DNA of 64,000 nucleotides from Climacium dendroides (GCA_950106755.1 OX467088.1:14058001-14122000), one strand, 5' to 3'. Positions 24,765-37,680 are shown, counted from the first letter of the stretch. Notes: generated from the sequence alone by a model not told the origin. Program-made: numbers and translations.

Positions 24765-27700
24765 ATTATAAAATCTTAAAAAGAAAGAGAAGAATACAAC
24801 TTTATATGTTTTTTTAATACCTTTTTAGCCCATAAAAATAAAAGTCTTCATAACTATTACATTGTTTTTCAAAATATAGTAGTTCAATTATTTTCCAAGT
24901 AGACATCACTCTAGCTATACAATTTTTATTAAGTGATATTTTCTTAAGAAAAACTTCTTAAATTTGGCATGTAAACAATATAAGTAGTGTGGCATAGAAT
25001 TGTTTAAGAAAAACCAAATTTTATTCTTGAAATTACATTTAAAAAAAAGTCAAACTATGCTAGTTACGAAAGTAGTTATGTTTGGGTGAATTCAAGAGAA
25101 ATTATTTTCTTCTAACTTCAAGTCCTATATTCTTGCAAATTGTAAAATCAAGATTGTTGAAATTATCTTAGATATGGGTGATTGCAAGAAACAATTGTCC
25201 TATTTGTAGTCCCCTTCGTCTTGGACAAGTGGATTTAGGCTGTAACTTTTGCATCGTATGTCCGTTCTCAATGAAATTTAAAGTGAAGGTACACATAAAA
25301 GTTTTCAAAACTTCCATATTTCCATATTTTTTTAATTTCTATATTTTTTAAGGTTTCAAAGTGAATTTACTATTTTAAAATGTCCCCCAATTGGATGTCT
25401 ACCTTAGCCATTTTAGGGGGTTTTAGTTGTATTTCTGACCCAAAAGTTTGAATTTGAGTGTGAAAGTTGAAAGACAAGGAGTTATACTAGAGTTATAGAA
25501 GCCTATAAATTGATTTTTTGAAAATAGTAAATTTTCACTTTCCACATGTGCTCAAACTGCACTACCTATGTCCACATGCGAAGAACACAATTTTTATTTT
25601 CCTAAAATGGAAAAGAGTGAAAAAAGAGTAAGAAAATAAGGTTGTTTTTTATAACTATTTAAATTATTTTACTATTTTTTAAAAATAATGACAACAATAT
25701 CTATTTTCTTCTATAATCCCAAGCTTCTTTTTTAAGCATAACTTTTAGAGATAAATTTTTTTAGACTTGAATTTTCACACACACAATTTTTTAAATTCTT
25801 TACAAATTATCCATATTTTAATTCTTTCCAAAAATTATTTCAAAAGACCTTAGTACTCCATTACTAAGGCTATTTTGGCCAGAAAACGACAAGTGTTTCT
25901 TGTAATTTCCCATATTCAAAATATAGGTTTATAACTTTTAATTGTTTGGGTTTCAAATCCAAAAAATAATTTATAGCTCAAGAAATCATGTATTGCTATT
26001 GCATTATCAATTTACTATACTTAATTGCACTCCACGGTAATTTATTGCCATACAGACATCATAGTTTCTCCTAAATTTTTTTTATGAGTGAACATATGAT
26101 TACGTATTTATAAACGTCCATTTCTATCATTTTTGTATAAATTAAAAAATTCACCTAAAAAAGGGTCTGAGTTCTCTAATTTAATTTTGCAAGCATGAAA
26201 CCAAAAATTCCCACTTCGACATTATAGTCTTTCAATTTCTGCGGTGAAAGAGGTTCAGTTATTTTACACTTTAGTATACGGTAGAACAATTTATCTCACA
26301 TTTTCATAATAGAAATTTTGATAAAGCTAAATTTTTTATTTTATAAATTGCGGTTAGATAATGTGTCTTTGGAAAATCCCTCTACTCTTCTAGCATTTCA
26401 AGGTTGAATGCAAATTCTAGCATAGATGCTAGAAAGCAAATTTGCTTGACATTTTCAAATGTCTTCATAATTTTTCATACAAATTTTGTTTTTAAAGGCT
26501 TAAAGACCACCCGTGAATTTTGTTTCTCAAGATGATGTTAATCTATTAGCTATTATTGGTTCAACCGTATCTTTTGAATATTGTAGTCTTATATAGAAAG
26601 GAATTCTTAAATTCTACATTGAATATAGTTTCCATATTTTGAAAAGGATATGAAGCTATCATCTTTAAATTATTCCATAACCATCCAAAACTCATGACAA
26701 TCAATAAATTTCTATATCCCCCATAATTATACCTGGACCCTTTATTGAAATTTTTGGGATTTGATCATAGTTACACATGACAGTAAAATGTTGATAAGTT
26801 TTATCAATAAAAAAATTAAAGTATACAAAATCAAAAAGAACATATTAGATTGGACATGGGAAGAAAACATACAACAACATCACTTATAGATTTAAAGTTC
26901 GTAATGTTTGATCATAAAGATGTGAAAACTATAAATGTCATATGAAGTTTTTCAATTGTCTTTCACATGTCAAATCTATAAAACTAGTCACCTAAAAAAT
27001 ATGAGGTCAAAGGGCATATTATGTAAAACCCTATCAATGTATGACTTTTGAAAAGTTATTGTAAAATTTCAATAAATGAAATTCTAGTAGAATCTTTTTT
27101 CCAACAAAAATCCGTTGTATGTGAAGGTTTGAAGTGGAAGAAATCAGAATTTGCAATAGCCACCCTTGCACATAATGAATCACACAAAAATCATAATTAT
27201 TTATTTACAAAATCAAAGAAGTGAACTTCAAAAAGATTTAAACAAATTCAAACTATTACAAGTGGCAACTTTGTCAGGTTTTATTTAAATTGTACATATT
27301 ATTAATACCATTGATTCAATGTATAAAAAATTTGTTATCAAAATTCAGTGATTACATTTTTTGTTTTTAAAATTATATACAAGTGTGGTTATTGCAAATC
27401 TTGATTTTTTCATGTTTGATGTTCTTTGATTTGAGCATTTTTTTAATTTAGTAGATCTTGGAGAACAAGTTACATTTATTTATTTATTTTGGTATAGTAC
27501 ATTTTTTGGAGCCACATATTGATTTTGGTTTTGTACATCATGCCGTTGAGCCTTATATTTTCTTAGTGATGAATTTCTGAGATTTGACAAGTGAAGAAAG
27601 AGGTCACAAATTCTTAGAAGCCAAACGGTTTGAACCACATAATAATTATTAAACATTGTAGTCTTCGAATTCAGCAACTTTCTATTGTGGTATTTTATTC

Positions 27701-27908
27701 TCCTATGTAGTCCCAAATCTTTCGAGCTTGAATTTGTATTGTTATAGTTAACCTCTAACCATCCAAAGCATTAGAATCTTGGATTTTGCAAATTTGTCTC
27801 GGTTAAATAAATCATAGCGAGGTTACTATTTTGAGTAATTTATATTTTGGAAAGTTCTTCTTGAAGTCTAATTTCAAAATAAGTGATAGTGATATGTAAG
27901 ATTTTTTG
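24765..27908. other. A+T-rich, no gene recognised
   Basis: About 3.1 kb of low-GC DNA without coding signal. The frame at 27480-27716 (minus) has no recognisable domain. I see no terminal repeats or target duplications here. Confidence 0.5.
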
Positions 27909-28029
27909 CAAGAGCATCGCCACCCATTCACGGCCCATGCGGGTCCAGTTTCAGGGTGGCCCGGGCCCGGCTCCTCCCGGGTTCTATTTGGCCGGGGCAG
28001 ACCCCCACTCATTCACGGCCCATGCGGCC

Positions 28030-28105
28030 AAAGTCAATCTCACGAATTAATAAGTCAAAGTCAATCTCACGAATTAATAAGTCAAAGTCAATCTCACAAG
28101 TTAGC
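28030..28105 (+). repeat. 27-bp direct repeat x3
   Basis: GTCAATCTCACGAATTAATA with a trailing AGTCAAA repeats three times just inside the left end of the Harbinger-type element. It is a subterminal repeat of the kind that may bind the transposase; that role is inferred. Confidence 0.75.
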
Positions 28106-28604
28106 TGCAACTTGCCAGACTTTAAGTGAAAGTTGTCAGGTTTTGGAAATTTGAGAATGGTTTAAAAATAAAGTATTTGAGGAATTGCGGGGAGATGAGC
28201 CTTTATGTTCTTGCCTGTGGTGTTTGCCGCAAGCCATGGCCGGGAGTTCAGTGGTAGCTTGAAGAAATTCCGAGGAGAAGATGATTCAGAGTTTATTTCG
28301 ACAGGTTTTAGAATTCTTTTGTCTCTGCTTTTCTTCCGAGTAGGTTTGTATGTCTGAGTTCCTTTGTCTCTGGTTTTCTTCCGAGTTGCTAGACTTGTAA
28401 AGCCGGGAGTTTGGAGGTGTTTTGGCAGGGGAGTTTGGAGGAATTTTGGCAGCTTGATGTGAAAAAGAAACTCTATTTTTTAGAAGGTCACTTGGAGTTG
28501 TTGTGAGGTCTTCAAAGCTGCTTGGTTGATCTAGTTCTTGTAGTGTGCTTTGTGTGATAATAATTTCAGAGAATGTATCCTTAGAGGGCTAGGCTATTGG
28601 CTAC

Positions 28605-29870
28605 TTGACAGCTATGAGAGAAGATGATGAGGACGATGAATTGAATTTGCAGTGGGTCCTACAAATGCAAAGGGCCAATGGGGATGGTGTAAACATGCCT
28701 GCACATGTTGGTGGCTCACGGCCTGGTAGAGCTCCAAATATTATTAGAGATAGACAAGAGATGCACCAAAGGATGATGAGAGATTACTTTTCTGATACCC
28801 CTGTCTATGGACCTCATTTATTTCACAGGAGGTATCATATGCGCCGTTCCTTATTTCTACATATCATGGATAGGGTTTGTGCTTACGACAGTTACTTTGT
28901 GTAAAAAGTGGATGCAACTGGCTTACAAGGGTTGTCTCCTCACCAAAAAATCACTGTAGCACTTCGCATGTTGTGTTTTGGATTATGTGCAGATGCAACT
29001 GATGAATATTGCCGAACTAGTGAAAGTACAGCAATGGAGTCATTGAAGCGTTTTTGTGTTGCAGTGAGGGCGAAGTTTGAAGATTATCATTTACGACAAC
29101 CAACCTTGCAAGACTTCCAAAAGCAACTTGCTATCAATGAGGCTCGTGGTTTTCCTGGCATGTTTGCATCATTAGATTGCATGCACTATGAGTGGAAGAA
29201 CTGTCCTGTTGCTTGGCAGGGGGACTTTGGGGATCGGTCTGGCAAAAAGTCTATAATACTTGAGGCTGTAGCTAGTGAGGACTTACACATTTGGCATGTT
29301 TTTTTTGGCTTGCTTGGGTCTAACAATGACCTAAATGTGTTGGACCATTCACCACTTGTTCACAATATGTTGACAAGTGCAGTTAGAGACATGACCTTTG
29401 TGGTTAATGGTACTGAGTACAACAGGTACTATTTATTAGCTGATGGCATTTACCCTCCTTGGTCGTGTTTTGTGCAAACAATTCACATGGCCCATGATGA
29501 GAAGCGGGGCTATTTTTCACAGAGACAAGAGGCAATTCGTAAAGATGTGGAGCGATGCTTTGGAGTATTGCAAGCTCGGTTTGCTATCATACGCAATTCA
29601 TGTCGTCAGTGGAGTATGGATGTCATAAGTGACATTATGTTCACTTGTTGCATTCTCCACAATATGATTGTGGAAGATGAACAAGATGAACCTGGATTAG
29701 AAGACATAGTTACAGAGTTACTTGACAATAATTTGTCTTTTGATAGGGACTTGTCATTTGAGGATTTGGTTAGTGGCACCGTTGAAGTACAAGATGCAGA
29801 TAGTCATTATGATTTGAGAGGTGATTTGATTGAACACTTGTGGGCTTTAAAGGGAGCCAATATGTTATAA
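28605..29870 (+). pseudogene. HARBI1-like transposase nuclease, one stop
   Basis: DDE nuclease of PIF/Harbinger elements, which excises and inserts the element together with a Myb-like partner. The frame from 28605 is continuous to 29870 (about 421 codons, normal family length) except for TAA at 28902-28904, between YFV and KVDATGLQG, where Gln (CAA) is expected. Catalytic residues are readable: D in LDCMHYEWKNCP, D in NNDLNVLDHSP, and E in DVERCFGVLQARF. Conserved CCILHNMI follows. An acidic N-terminus (EDDEDDE) precedes the YGPHLFHRRYHM motif. No intron is needed. The only obvious lesion is the stop, so inactivation looks recent. Confidence 0.9.
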
Positions 29871-30480
29871 ACTAAATAGTAGTAGAGGTGCATGTGTGCT
29901 CAACACATGCTTTTTCCATCATCACAATGGAATTTTTTTGTAATTTGTGATTAAATGCATATACTATATGTAATTTCCATTGCCATCAAGTGCGTACTCA
30001 CAAAAAGGTCATATTGTTGAATTCATTGAGATCGAAAAGCAAACCTTCATTGAAAGCTATTAAATAGTGAATTTTTCAACATTTACATGTAGGTTGAAAG
30101 CAAATGATACTAAATTGGCTTCATTCTTGATTTGCTATGAAATCCAACATGATTTTTTAAGGAATAATTGACATCAACAGTTTGTAGCAAGAAATGGACA
30201 AAACATACTAGAAGGAAAATTTTTGGATGAAGAAATTTTCTCTTTATAATGTTCAAAAATACAATATGAGAAAATTTATAAAATAATTCACTAAATTGTA
30301 TAGAATGCACAATAAGTGTGATTGAATTGGAGAATATGTGTTCTTTAACTCTTAAAGGACATTTTGGTGCCTACCTTGGTCAAACTTTGTTAGATTGCTA
30401 CATTAAAACAAATATTTTATTCTCCTAAATTTTCTTTAAAAACTATATAAAAAAATAAAAGTCAAATATAAAAGAATTCT
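29871..30480. other. 3' flank of the transposase within the element
   Basis: A+T-rich, no ORF. TTAACTCTTAAAGGACA at about 30346 resembles a terminal repeat of the TTAA-flanked family, but its partner was not found. Confidence 0.4.
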
Positions 30481-30483
30481 CAA

Positions 30484-33411
30484 AGTGTACTTGAGGTCTA
30501 AAGCACACCTCAAGCACACTCTATATTTCTAAAATTCAAAAACAAAATTCAATAAAATTAAAGTCATCTATAGAAATATTCTGAAAGTGTACTAGAACTG
30601 TGTGTGAAGTCTCCTCACACACACCTCACGCACACAATAATTCCCATAAATGAAAATGAAATTAAAAAAAAATAGTAGTCAAAGACAGAAACATTCCTAA
30701 AATGTGCTTGAGGTATGCTTGAGGTCAATCTCACGCAAACCTCAAGCAGACCTCAAGCACACTTTATTTTCCTAAAGCTTAAAGAACATTTGAAAATAAT
30801 CATATTCAAATATTGAAAATTCTCAAAGTGTGCTTGAGGTGCGCTTGAGGTGTGCTTGAGGTGTGATTGAGGTCTACCTCAAGTACACCTCAAGCACACT
30901 TCATTTTCCTAAAGCTTAAAAAAAATTTAGAAATAATCATAGACAAATACTGAAAATTCTCAAAGTGTACTTGAGGTGTGCTTGAGTTAGACCTCAAGCA
31001 CACCTCAAGCACACTTCATTTTCCTAAAGCTTAAAAAAAATTTAGAAATAATCATAGACAAATACTGAAAATTCTCAAAGTGTACTTGAGGTGTGCTTGA
31101 GTTAGACCTCAAGCACACCTCAAGCACACTTTGAATCCTAAAAAATTTCACATAAATTTAAAAATAAAAGAACATCAAGTATCAAAAATTCTCAAAGTGT
31201 GCTTGAGGTGTGCTTGAGGTAGACCTCAAGCACACCTCAAGCACACTTTATATTGCAAAAAGTAAATTAAAAAAAAAATACAAAATCACCTATAGAAAAA
31301 ATCACAAAGTAAACTTGAGGTGTGCTTGAGGTAGACCTCAAGCACACCCCAAGGACACTATATTTTCCTAAAATTCAAACTAAAATTCAAAAAAAGTAAA
31401 AGCAAAAAATAGGAAAAATTCTCAAAATGTGCTTGAGGTGTGCTTGAGGTAGACCTCAAGCACACCTCAAGCACACTTTATTTTCCTACAGCTTAAAAAA
31501 AATTTAAAATAATCAAAGTCAAATACTGAAAATTCTCAAAGTGTGCTTGAGGTGTGCTTGAGGTGTGATTGAGGTCTACCTCAAGTACACCTCAAGCACA
31601 CTTCATTTTCCTAAAGCTTAAAAAAAATTTAGAAATAATCATAGACAAATACTGAAAATTCTCAAAGTGTACTTGAGGTGTGCTTGAGGTCTACCTCAAG
31701 CACACCTCAAGCACACTTTATATTGCAAAAAGTGAATTTTAAGAAAAAAATTCAAAATCACCTATAGAAAAAATCACAAAGTGTGCTTGGGGTGTGCTTG
31801 ATGTAGACCTCAAGCACACCTCAAGCTTACTATATTTTCCTTAGATTAAAACTAAAATTCAAAATAAGTAAAAGTCAAAAATTATTAAATGTGTCAAAAT
31901 GTGCTTGCAGTGTACTTGAGGTCAATCTCAAGCACACCCGAAGCAGACCTGAAGTACACTTTATTTTCCTCAAGCTTAAATAAAATTTGAAAATAATCAT
32001 AGTCGAATATTGAGAATTCTCAAAGTGTGCTTGATGTGTGCTTGAGGTGTGCTTGAGGTCTACCTCAAGCACACCTCAAGTACACTTTGAGATTTCTTAA
32101 TACTTGACCTCAAGCACACCTCAAGCACAGTTTATATTGCAAAAAGTAAATTTAATGAAAAATTTCAAAATCACCTATAGAAAAAATCACAAAGTGTGCT
32201 TGAGGTGTGCTTGAGGTAAACCTCAAGCACACCTCAAACACACTATATTTTCCTTAAATTAAAACTAAAAGTCAAAAATAAATAAAAGTCAAAAATAGAA
32301 AAAATTTCAAAATGTGCTTGAGATGTGCTTGAGGTCTACCTCAAGCACACCTCAAGTACACTTTATTTTCCTAAAGCTTAAAAAAAAATTTAAAATTATT
32401 ATAGTCAAATACTGGAAATTCTCAAAATGTACTTGAGGTGTGCTTGAGGTAGACCTCAAGTCAAGCACCTTTTATTATCCTAAATCTAAAAGTAACATAT
32501 TCAAAAAAGTAAAAGTTATATATATAAAATCACAAGGTGTTCTTGAGGTGTGCTTGAGGTAGACCTCAATCACACCTTAAGCATACTTTATTTTCCTGAA
32601 ATTAGAAAAGAGATATTAAAAAAAGCAAAAATAAGGAATAAAGGATTTCTTAGAGTTCGCTGGAGGTGTGCTTAAGGTCTATCTCATGTGCACTTGAAGC
32701 ACACTTTATTCTTCTGGGTTTTTTAAATAGGTTTTCGAATGAAACTTGAATAATATATTAAAATTCCAAAAGTGTGCGTGATGTGTGATTGAGGTGTGCT
32801 TGAGGTAGACTTTAAGCTCACCTCAAGCACACTTTATTTTCCTTAAATTTTAAGAAAAAACTCATTTAAAAATAAATATGAATTTGAAAAGTGTGCTTGA
32901 GGTTGTCTTTAGGTAGACCTCAAGGACACCTTAACCACAGTTTAATTATCTGATACTTGAAAAAAAAATTTAAATGAGAATCAAATATTTAAAAAAAAGT
33001 TCAAAGTGTGCTTGAGGTGTGCTTGAGATCTAGTTCATGTCTACCTCAAGGACACTTTATTTTTCGAATTTTTTTTAAAAAGTATTAAAAATAAAATGAA
33101 GTCAAATATAAGATCATTCTCAAAGTGTGCTTGAGGTGTACTTGAGGTGTACTTGAGGTAGACCTCATGCACACCACAAGCACACTTTAGTTTCTTATTT
33201 TTCTTAAAAGAATTTACAATAAAACTTGAAAAATAATTAATAATTCCAAAAGTGTGCTTCAGGGGGGCTTGTGGTAGTCCTTAAGCACACCTCTAGCCCA
33301 CTTTCACAATTGTTATTATTATAGAATTTAAAAGAAAATATAAATTTAAACTCTCAAATTCTCTTTGAGGTTTGCTTATGGTGTAACTCAATCACACTTC
33401 AAGCATATTGT
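30484..33411. repeat. tandem palindrome array, block 1 (about 26 units)
   Basis: Units of about 110-130 bp. Each has an almost perfect palindrome of about 54 bp built from the 13-mer GTGTGCTTGAGGT twice, a 2-nt centre (AG or CT), then ACCTCAAGCACAC twice. Palindromes are separated by A+T-rich spacers of about 60-70 bp. Spacers fall into at least three recurring types, so there is higher-order organisation. Units near 30700 and beyond 32640 are more diverged. The array lies entirely inside the Harbinger-type element. Confidence 0.95.
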
Positions 33412-33419
33412 ACAATTGT

Positions 33420-34125
33420 TATTTTTCCATAATGTGGAGATTAATATAAAGAGGAAGAAAGTTTGTTTTTTCAGTGATACATGCAAAATCTTAATGTAAA
33501 TATGTTTCAAATAGCTAAACATAACAAATAGAAGTTTCAAATTTGAAATCTTCCTTGTGCTTTACCTATAAATAAAATTTAGATAAATCAAGTTTAGATC
33601 AAGGTGATTAAAAATTTTATAAGAAAATTCTATAGATTCAAATATATAATAATATCAAATTTCTCAAAATAAATTTTTTTCAAAAATAACCAATAACAAT
33701 GTCATTGATCAATAGCCAATAGCCAATTATTTAACTAATTTGCCTTTTCATATGAATAGTTGTGATTTTCTTCTAGTGGAATCTCATTTTGATTCTTAAT
33801 AGGAAATAAAATACAATCATTGTCGCAAAACAAGAGAGGGTTCTACCTTATATAAGCTGAATGATAAGTTGATAAAACAAAATTATAAATAAAACAAAAC
33901 TTGTATTGTTGATATATAATTGTGTGTGATATATGAATTTCTTATTTTTATGTATGTCATTCCAATAATTGTAGTATAAAAGATTGTTAAGAATAATAAA
34001 AAATTACAAAATCCCTAGTGATCAAACCATTATTACTTTTCTACAAAATGATCTATCAATTCTTTCAACTTGGATTAGGAGATTATTAAAACTACAAAAA
34101 AATTTCATGAGGAAAACCAAATTAA
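33420..34125. other. A+T-rich interruption of the palindrome array
   Basis: About 0.7 kb without palindromes or coding sequence between the two array blocks. No insert boundaries recognised. Confidence 0.5.
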
Positions 34126-34129
34126 ATCA

Positions 34130-35060
34130 TAAGTGCTTGATGTGAGCTTAAAGTAAACTGGGGCACATTTGGAGTACATTTCCACTATTTTCATTGCCTT
34201 TGTATAAAGTAAAATTGGAAAAATAAGCAAAATTGTTTAAATTGTACTTGAGGTGTGCTTGTCAAGCACACCTCAAGCACGTTTCTACTACTTACATTAC
34301 CTTCAATCAAAAATGAAATCTTCAATAGAAATCTTTTATAAAAAAGAGAAATAAAACTCTAAAGTGGTTAGAGTGTGCTTTGAGTAGATCTCAAGCACAC
34401 CAAGAGTACATTTCCACTATTTTCATTGCCTTGAATTGAAGAAAAGTCTAAAAAATAATTTTTTTTTTTTAAAATTTAAAATATTACTAAACATGCTTGA
34501 GGTGTGATTGAGATCAACTTCAAGCACATCTCATGCACATTTCCACTTTTTACATTACCTTGGATGAAAAATAAAATCTTCAATTGAAATTTTTTACTTC
34601 CAAAATTTAACTAATTCATTAAGTGCTTGAAGTGTGCTTAAAGTTAAGCTCAAGCACACTTAGAATAAATTTTACTACTTTCATTGCATTATAATGTTTT
34701 TATTTTTTTTATTTTTTTAAGACTTTTAATAAAAATAGATTGAATAAGTAAAACAATGCTTGTGCTTGAGGTCAACCTAAAGACACCTTAAGCACATTTC
34801 TACTTTTTACATTACCTTAGATTAAAAACAAAATCTTCAATTGAAATCTTTTATGAAAAAATAAAATAAAATAATTAAATGCTTAGTGCATATAGTAGAC
34901 CTCAAGCACACCTAGAGTACATTTCTACTATTTTCATTGCCTTGAATTGAAGAAAAATCTTCAAAAAATATCCTTTTTTATAATTTAAAATTAAACTAAA
35001 AATGATCGAGGTGTGCTTCACATGTGCTTGAGGTTTATCTCAAGCACACCTCAAGCACAT
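34130..35060. repeat. tandem palindrome array, block 2 (about 8 units)
   Basis: Same GTGCTTGAGGT/ACCTCAAGCAC core at about 120-130 bp spacing, but more diverged. It has its own spacer type: TTTC(T/C)ACTA, then TTACATTACCTTGGAT, then AAAATCTTCAATTGAAAT. This looks like an older, separately amplified subfamily. Confidence 0.85.
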
Positions 35061-35619
35061 TTTCACTACTTACATTATTTTGGTCTTAAATTGAATTTTT
35101 TTATAAAAAAACAAAAAAAGTCTTTCCAAAGTGATGTCAATTTTTATTTAATTTAAGGTAATGTCAATTTTAGTTCTTTATAATTACAAGTCCTTCATGT
35201 CATTGTCTTTTTTTTTAAAGCAAATGAATTAAACTCCATTGCAAATAGACCGACATTGCAAATAATTTTGTACTTCATCATTGCATTTTTTCCTACCCCA
35301 TTTTTTTCCTTGAAATTTATAGACAATTATAATTGATAACCAAAACAATACACGGCAACCAAGGGAACCTTCCTACTGCCTTTAATTGCCTCGGGAAATT
35401 GAACAAATTGAAAGCCCGACATCTCCTCGGGAAGAGAGAAAAGATAGAAGTCAACTTGAACTCCGGGCACGGCGCACTACTGTGGCCGTTTACATTTGCG
35501 CCGGGCCCGTCCGCTTTCTTTTCTTCCCTCGGGCCCCGATGGCTCTCTTTTTTCCCTCCGGCCCCGCTCGAGCCCCGGGCCGGGAGCAAGCCAGGGAATG
35601 GGTGGCGATGCTCCAAGTG

Positions 35620-37175
35620 TACCCATTGCAATATGGACTTTTCGTAGTGTTGAGAATTCTTGAAGATGAGCCTAATATACACTACATATTAAAGGAAAAA
35701 TCACATTCAAAGTTCATTAAAAAAATTATAGAGTAGTTTTGAAGAAGCCATACATCGATTGGAGTCATGCATGTTAGGCCATTTAGCCCCTAATCCATTT
35801 CTTGAAAGATTATTGTTTGAAGGGGAAAAAAATTTGAAATTCAGTTTTTAGATTTGTGTGTGTAAAGTTTTGAATCATTTTATTTTGATGAATGAGATGA
35901 AAGTAATGAATAATGAACATAGATGAAAAACAATTTGAGTGTAGATTGTTTATTACAACATGAAAACCATAGGAATTGGCATTTTTCAATTTCAAAATTA
36001 AATTCTTAATCATATAGTACTTTGAGTCATTCTCTACTATTTTATACTTACTAATTTTTTTGAATATGTTGTGCAAGTCAATGTGGTGTAAAATTTTTAA
36101 AGCATGTAGATAACTTGCCTTAAGAATGAATTTAAATAGAAACCACCATTTTGGACATTTTCCCATAAAAAATGTGATTTTGTGAAGTGTAACAATCTGG
36201 TTTTAATAAGGCTGACAAAATGAATTTTGTAAATTCAAACACTAACATTTTAAGTGCTGTTTATATAGTGAAAATACCGAAACTTTTTTTGCATTTTTTC
36301 AAACCAACTTACGACAAGATCCTATAGTTATAATTTTAAAAGAAAAAATTATAAAATGTGGTACCTATACTAACTTAAATTATAACTCCATACTTTCACA
36401 TGACTTATAGTGATATAGAAAGACCTTTGGCATGAAGGGACTCTGTGACCAATGCATTTTAACTTCAACAATTCATATATAATTCATCAATATTGCAAAA
36501 AATATGAAATACGGTGAAGATGCCAAAAATTTACAAAAAAAATTGCTTATAGGACTTTAGCTTCCCAAAAAGGCAATCGGCTCTTAAATGGTCGCTTGAA
36601 GCCCAACTTCAAGTTGAAAAGACCCCAAACCACAAATGCTCACACCCGCTGTTACTTTGCGCAGGCTTCAAATGGTGTGCCGCCAGCTAACGGGGCTCAT
36701 CCGCCACCCAACCAGATGCAGCGGAGCTGGCCACCCAACCAGATGGATCGGAACCCAAGTTGCAAAAAGCTCGTAGCTCATTCCTACTCGGAATTTCCAC
36801 TCAATTCCAAGTATCTTACCACTGCACGCCATATTCCACACATGAATGTGGCTCATGTATGAAAAACAACTAAAATGCTGTTGTGAATGATTGCACAACT
36901 GCTGCATTTCAGCTGTGGATCCGACGTTATTGTTCATTAAATATTATGAGACACTTCTAGATGCAGAGAGCCTCTTTTGTATTATAACATAACCAAATGC
37001 ACGTGGTTTCCGGATGCCTTCACTTTCTCGTGAAGAGTGGTAAACTCTGAAATGTTCAAGGTTTTCGGCTCTCCACCAGAAAGTGTCCTGAAACTTCTGA
37101 TATGAATTCTCATTAGATTCGCATCAGCTATCCTCCTTTGATCTCCAAGAACTCAGATAACATGGCTTTGTTTTG
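35620..37175. other. repeat-derived, no gene
   Basis: The stretch 35800-36420 resembles, segment by segment, the interior of the TTAA-flanked elements at 53.2-53.6 and 57.7-58.1 kb (for example CAAGATCCTATAGTTA). It is probably a truncated member starting near TTTAGCCCCTAA at 35781. A more GC-rich patch at 36590-36870 contains CCACCCAACCAGATG twice; no gene recognised. Confidence 0.45.
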
Positions 37176-37178
37176 CAG

Positions 37179-37487
37179 CCACTCGCGCATTGGAGCTGTT
37201 GAACTTCACTGCCGTTAATGGCAAACCCATTCGTATCATGTTCTCACACCGAGACCCTAGTATTCGTAAGAGTGGCACAGCGAATGTTTTCATCAAGGTA
37301 TGCGAGCACCTTTTCTGTAGTTCATTCCCTTCCCTTTTCCTCTTTACCCTATCGTCCTGTTCAGTCATGATAGCACATCGTATTCCTGTCTAAGTGGGTT
37401 TTATTTTTGAGTTTGCAGAACTTGGACAAGGCTATCGACAACAAGGCTTTGCATGACACGTTCTCTGCATTTGGTGTCATTTTGTAG
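37179..37487 (+). pseudogene. poly(A)-binding protein exons 2-3 (fragment)
   Basis: Exon 2 (37179-37297) completes RRM1 and starts RRM2: [21 protein letters not shown], then [11 protein letters not shown] and NVFIK. It begins after TTTGCAG with the two bases that complete the split codon left by the exon at 8704-8947, and ends at a GTATGC donor. Exon 3 (from 37419, after GTTTGCAG) gives NLDKAIDNKALHDTFSAFG and then TAG at 37485-37487 inside RRM2, where Ser-Cys-Lys is expected. PABP-like text (GSGQS) continues for about 10 residues past the stop and then ends. RRM3, RRM4 and the MLLE domain are absent. Confidence 0.85.
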
Positions 37488-37680
37488 GGCAAGGTTGTGA
37501 CTCATGGTTCTGGGCAGTCCGAAAGAGCAAACTCAGGACCTCGGAACATGCGAGGAGGTGGAGGTGGAGGGGGCGGCTCTGGATCCCTTCATCCTGGAAA
37601 CAATTTCTATAGTTTCGGTGGCCCATCTGGCAGGGGTGGCGGGACCTGTACGTCCTCTTTCTCCGCTCGTCCGAGCTGAT
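37488..37680 (+). pseudogene. Gly-rich exon joined to the PABP fragment
   Basis: In the same frame as the PABP exon, the text changes to a Gly run and then SLHPGNNFYSFGGPSGRGG. Plant DXO1 proteins have a Gly/Arg-rich N-terminal extension, so this may be the start of the DXO1-like remnant that follows. That link is inferred from position and composition. Confidence 0.45.

Larger units (their letters stand above)
27912..35613 (+). mobile_element. PIF/Harbinger-type element, 7.7 kb
   Basis: Terminal inverted repeats are GAGCATCGCCACCCATTC at 27912 and its exact complement ending at 35613. Each is flanked by CAA (27909-27911, 35614-35616), a 3-bp duplication as expected for this superfamily, although TTA/TAA is more usual. 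Both subterminal regions are GC-rich (27912-28030, 35455-35600), unlike the interior. It carries a HARBI1-like transposase (28605-29870) and a long array of tandem palindromes (30484-35060). No Myb/SANT-like partner gene, which these elements usually encode, is visible. The transposase has an internal stop, so this copy is probably not autonomous. Confidence 0.8.

Noticed and set aside
29871..30484. Myb-like partner gene of the Harbinger-type element
   Set aside because: No open frame with a tryptophan-rich trihelix pattern here or elsewhere in the element.
30484..33411. CRISPR-like repeat-spacer array
   Set aside because: The spacers are themselves repeated in a few types, the repeats are long palindromes of diverged copies, and the context is a plant transposon with no cas genes.
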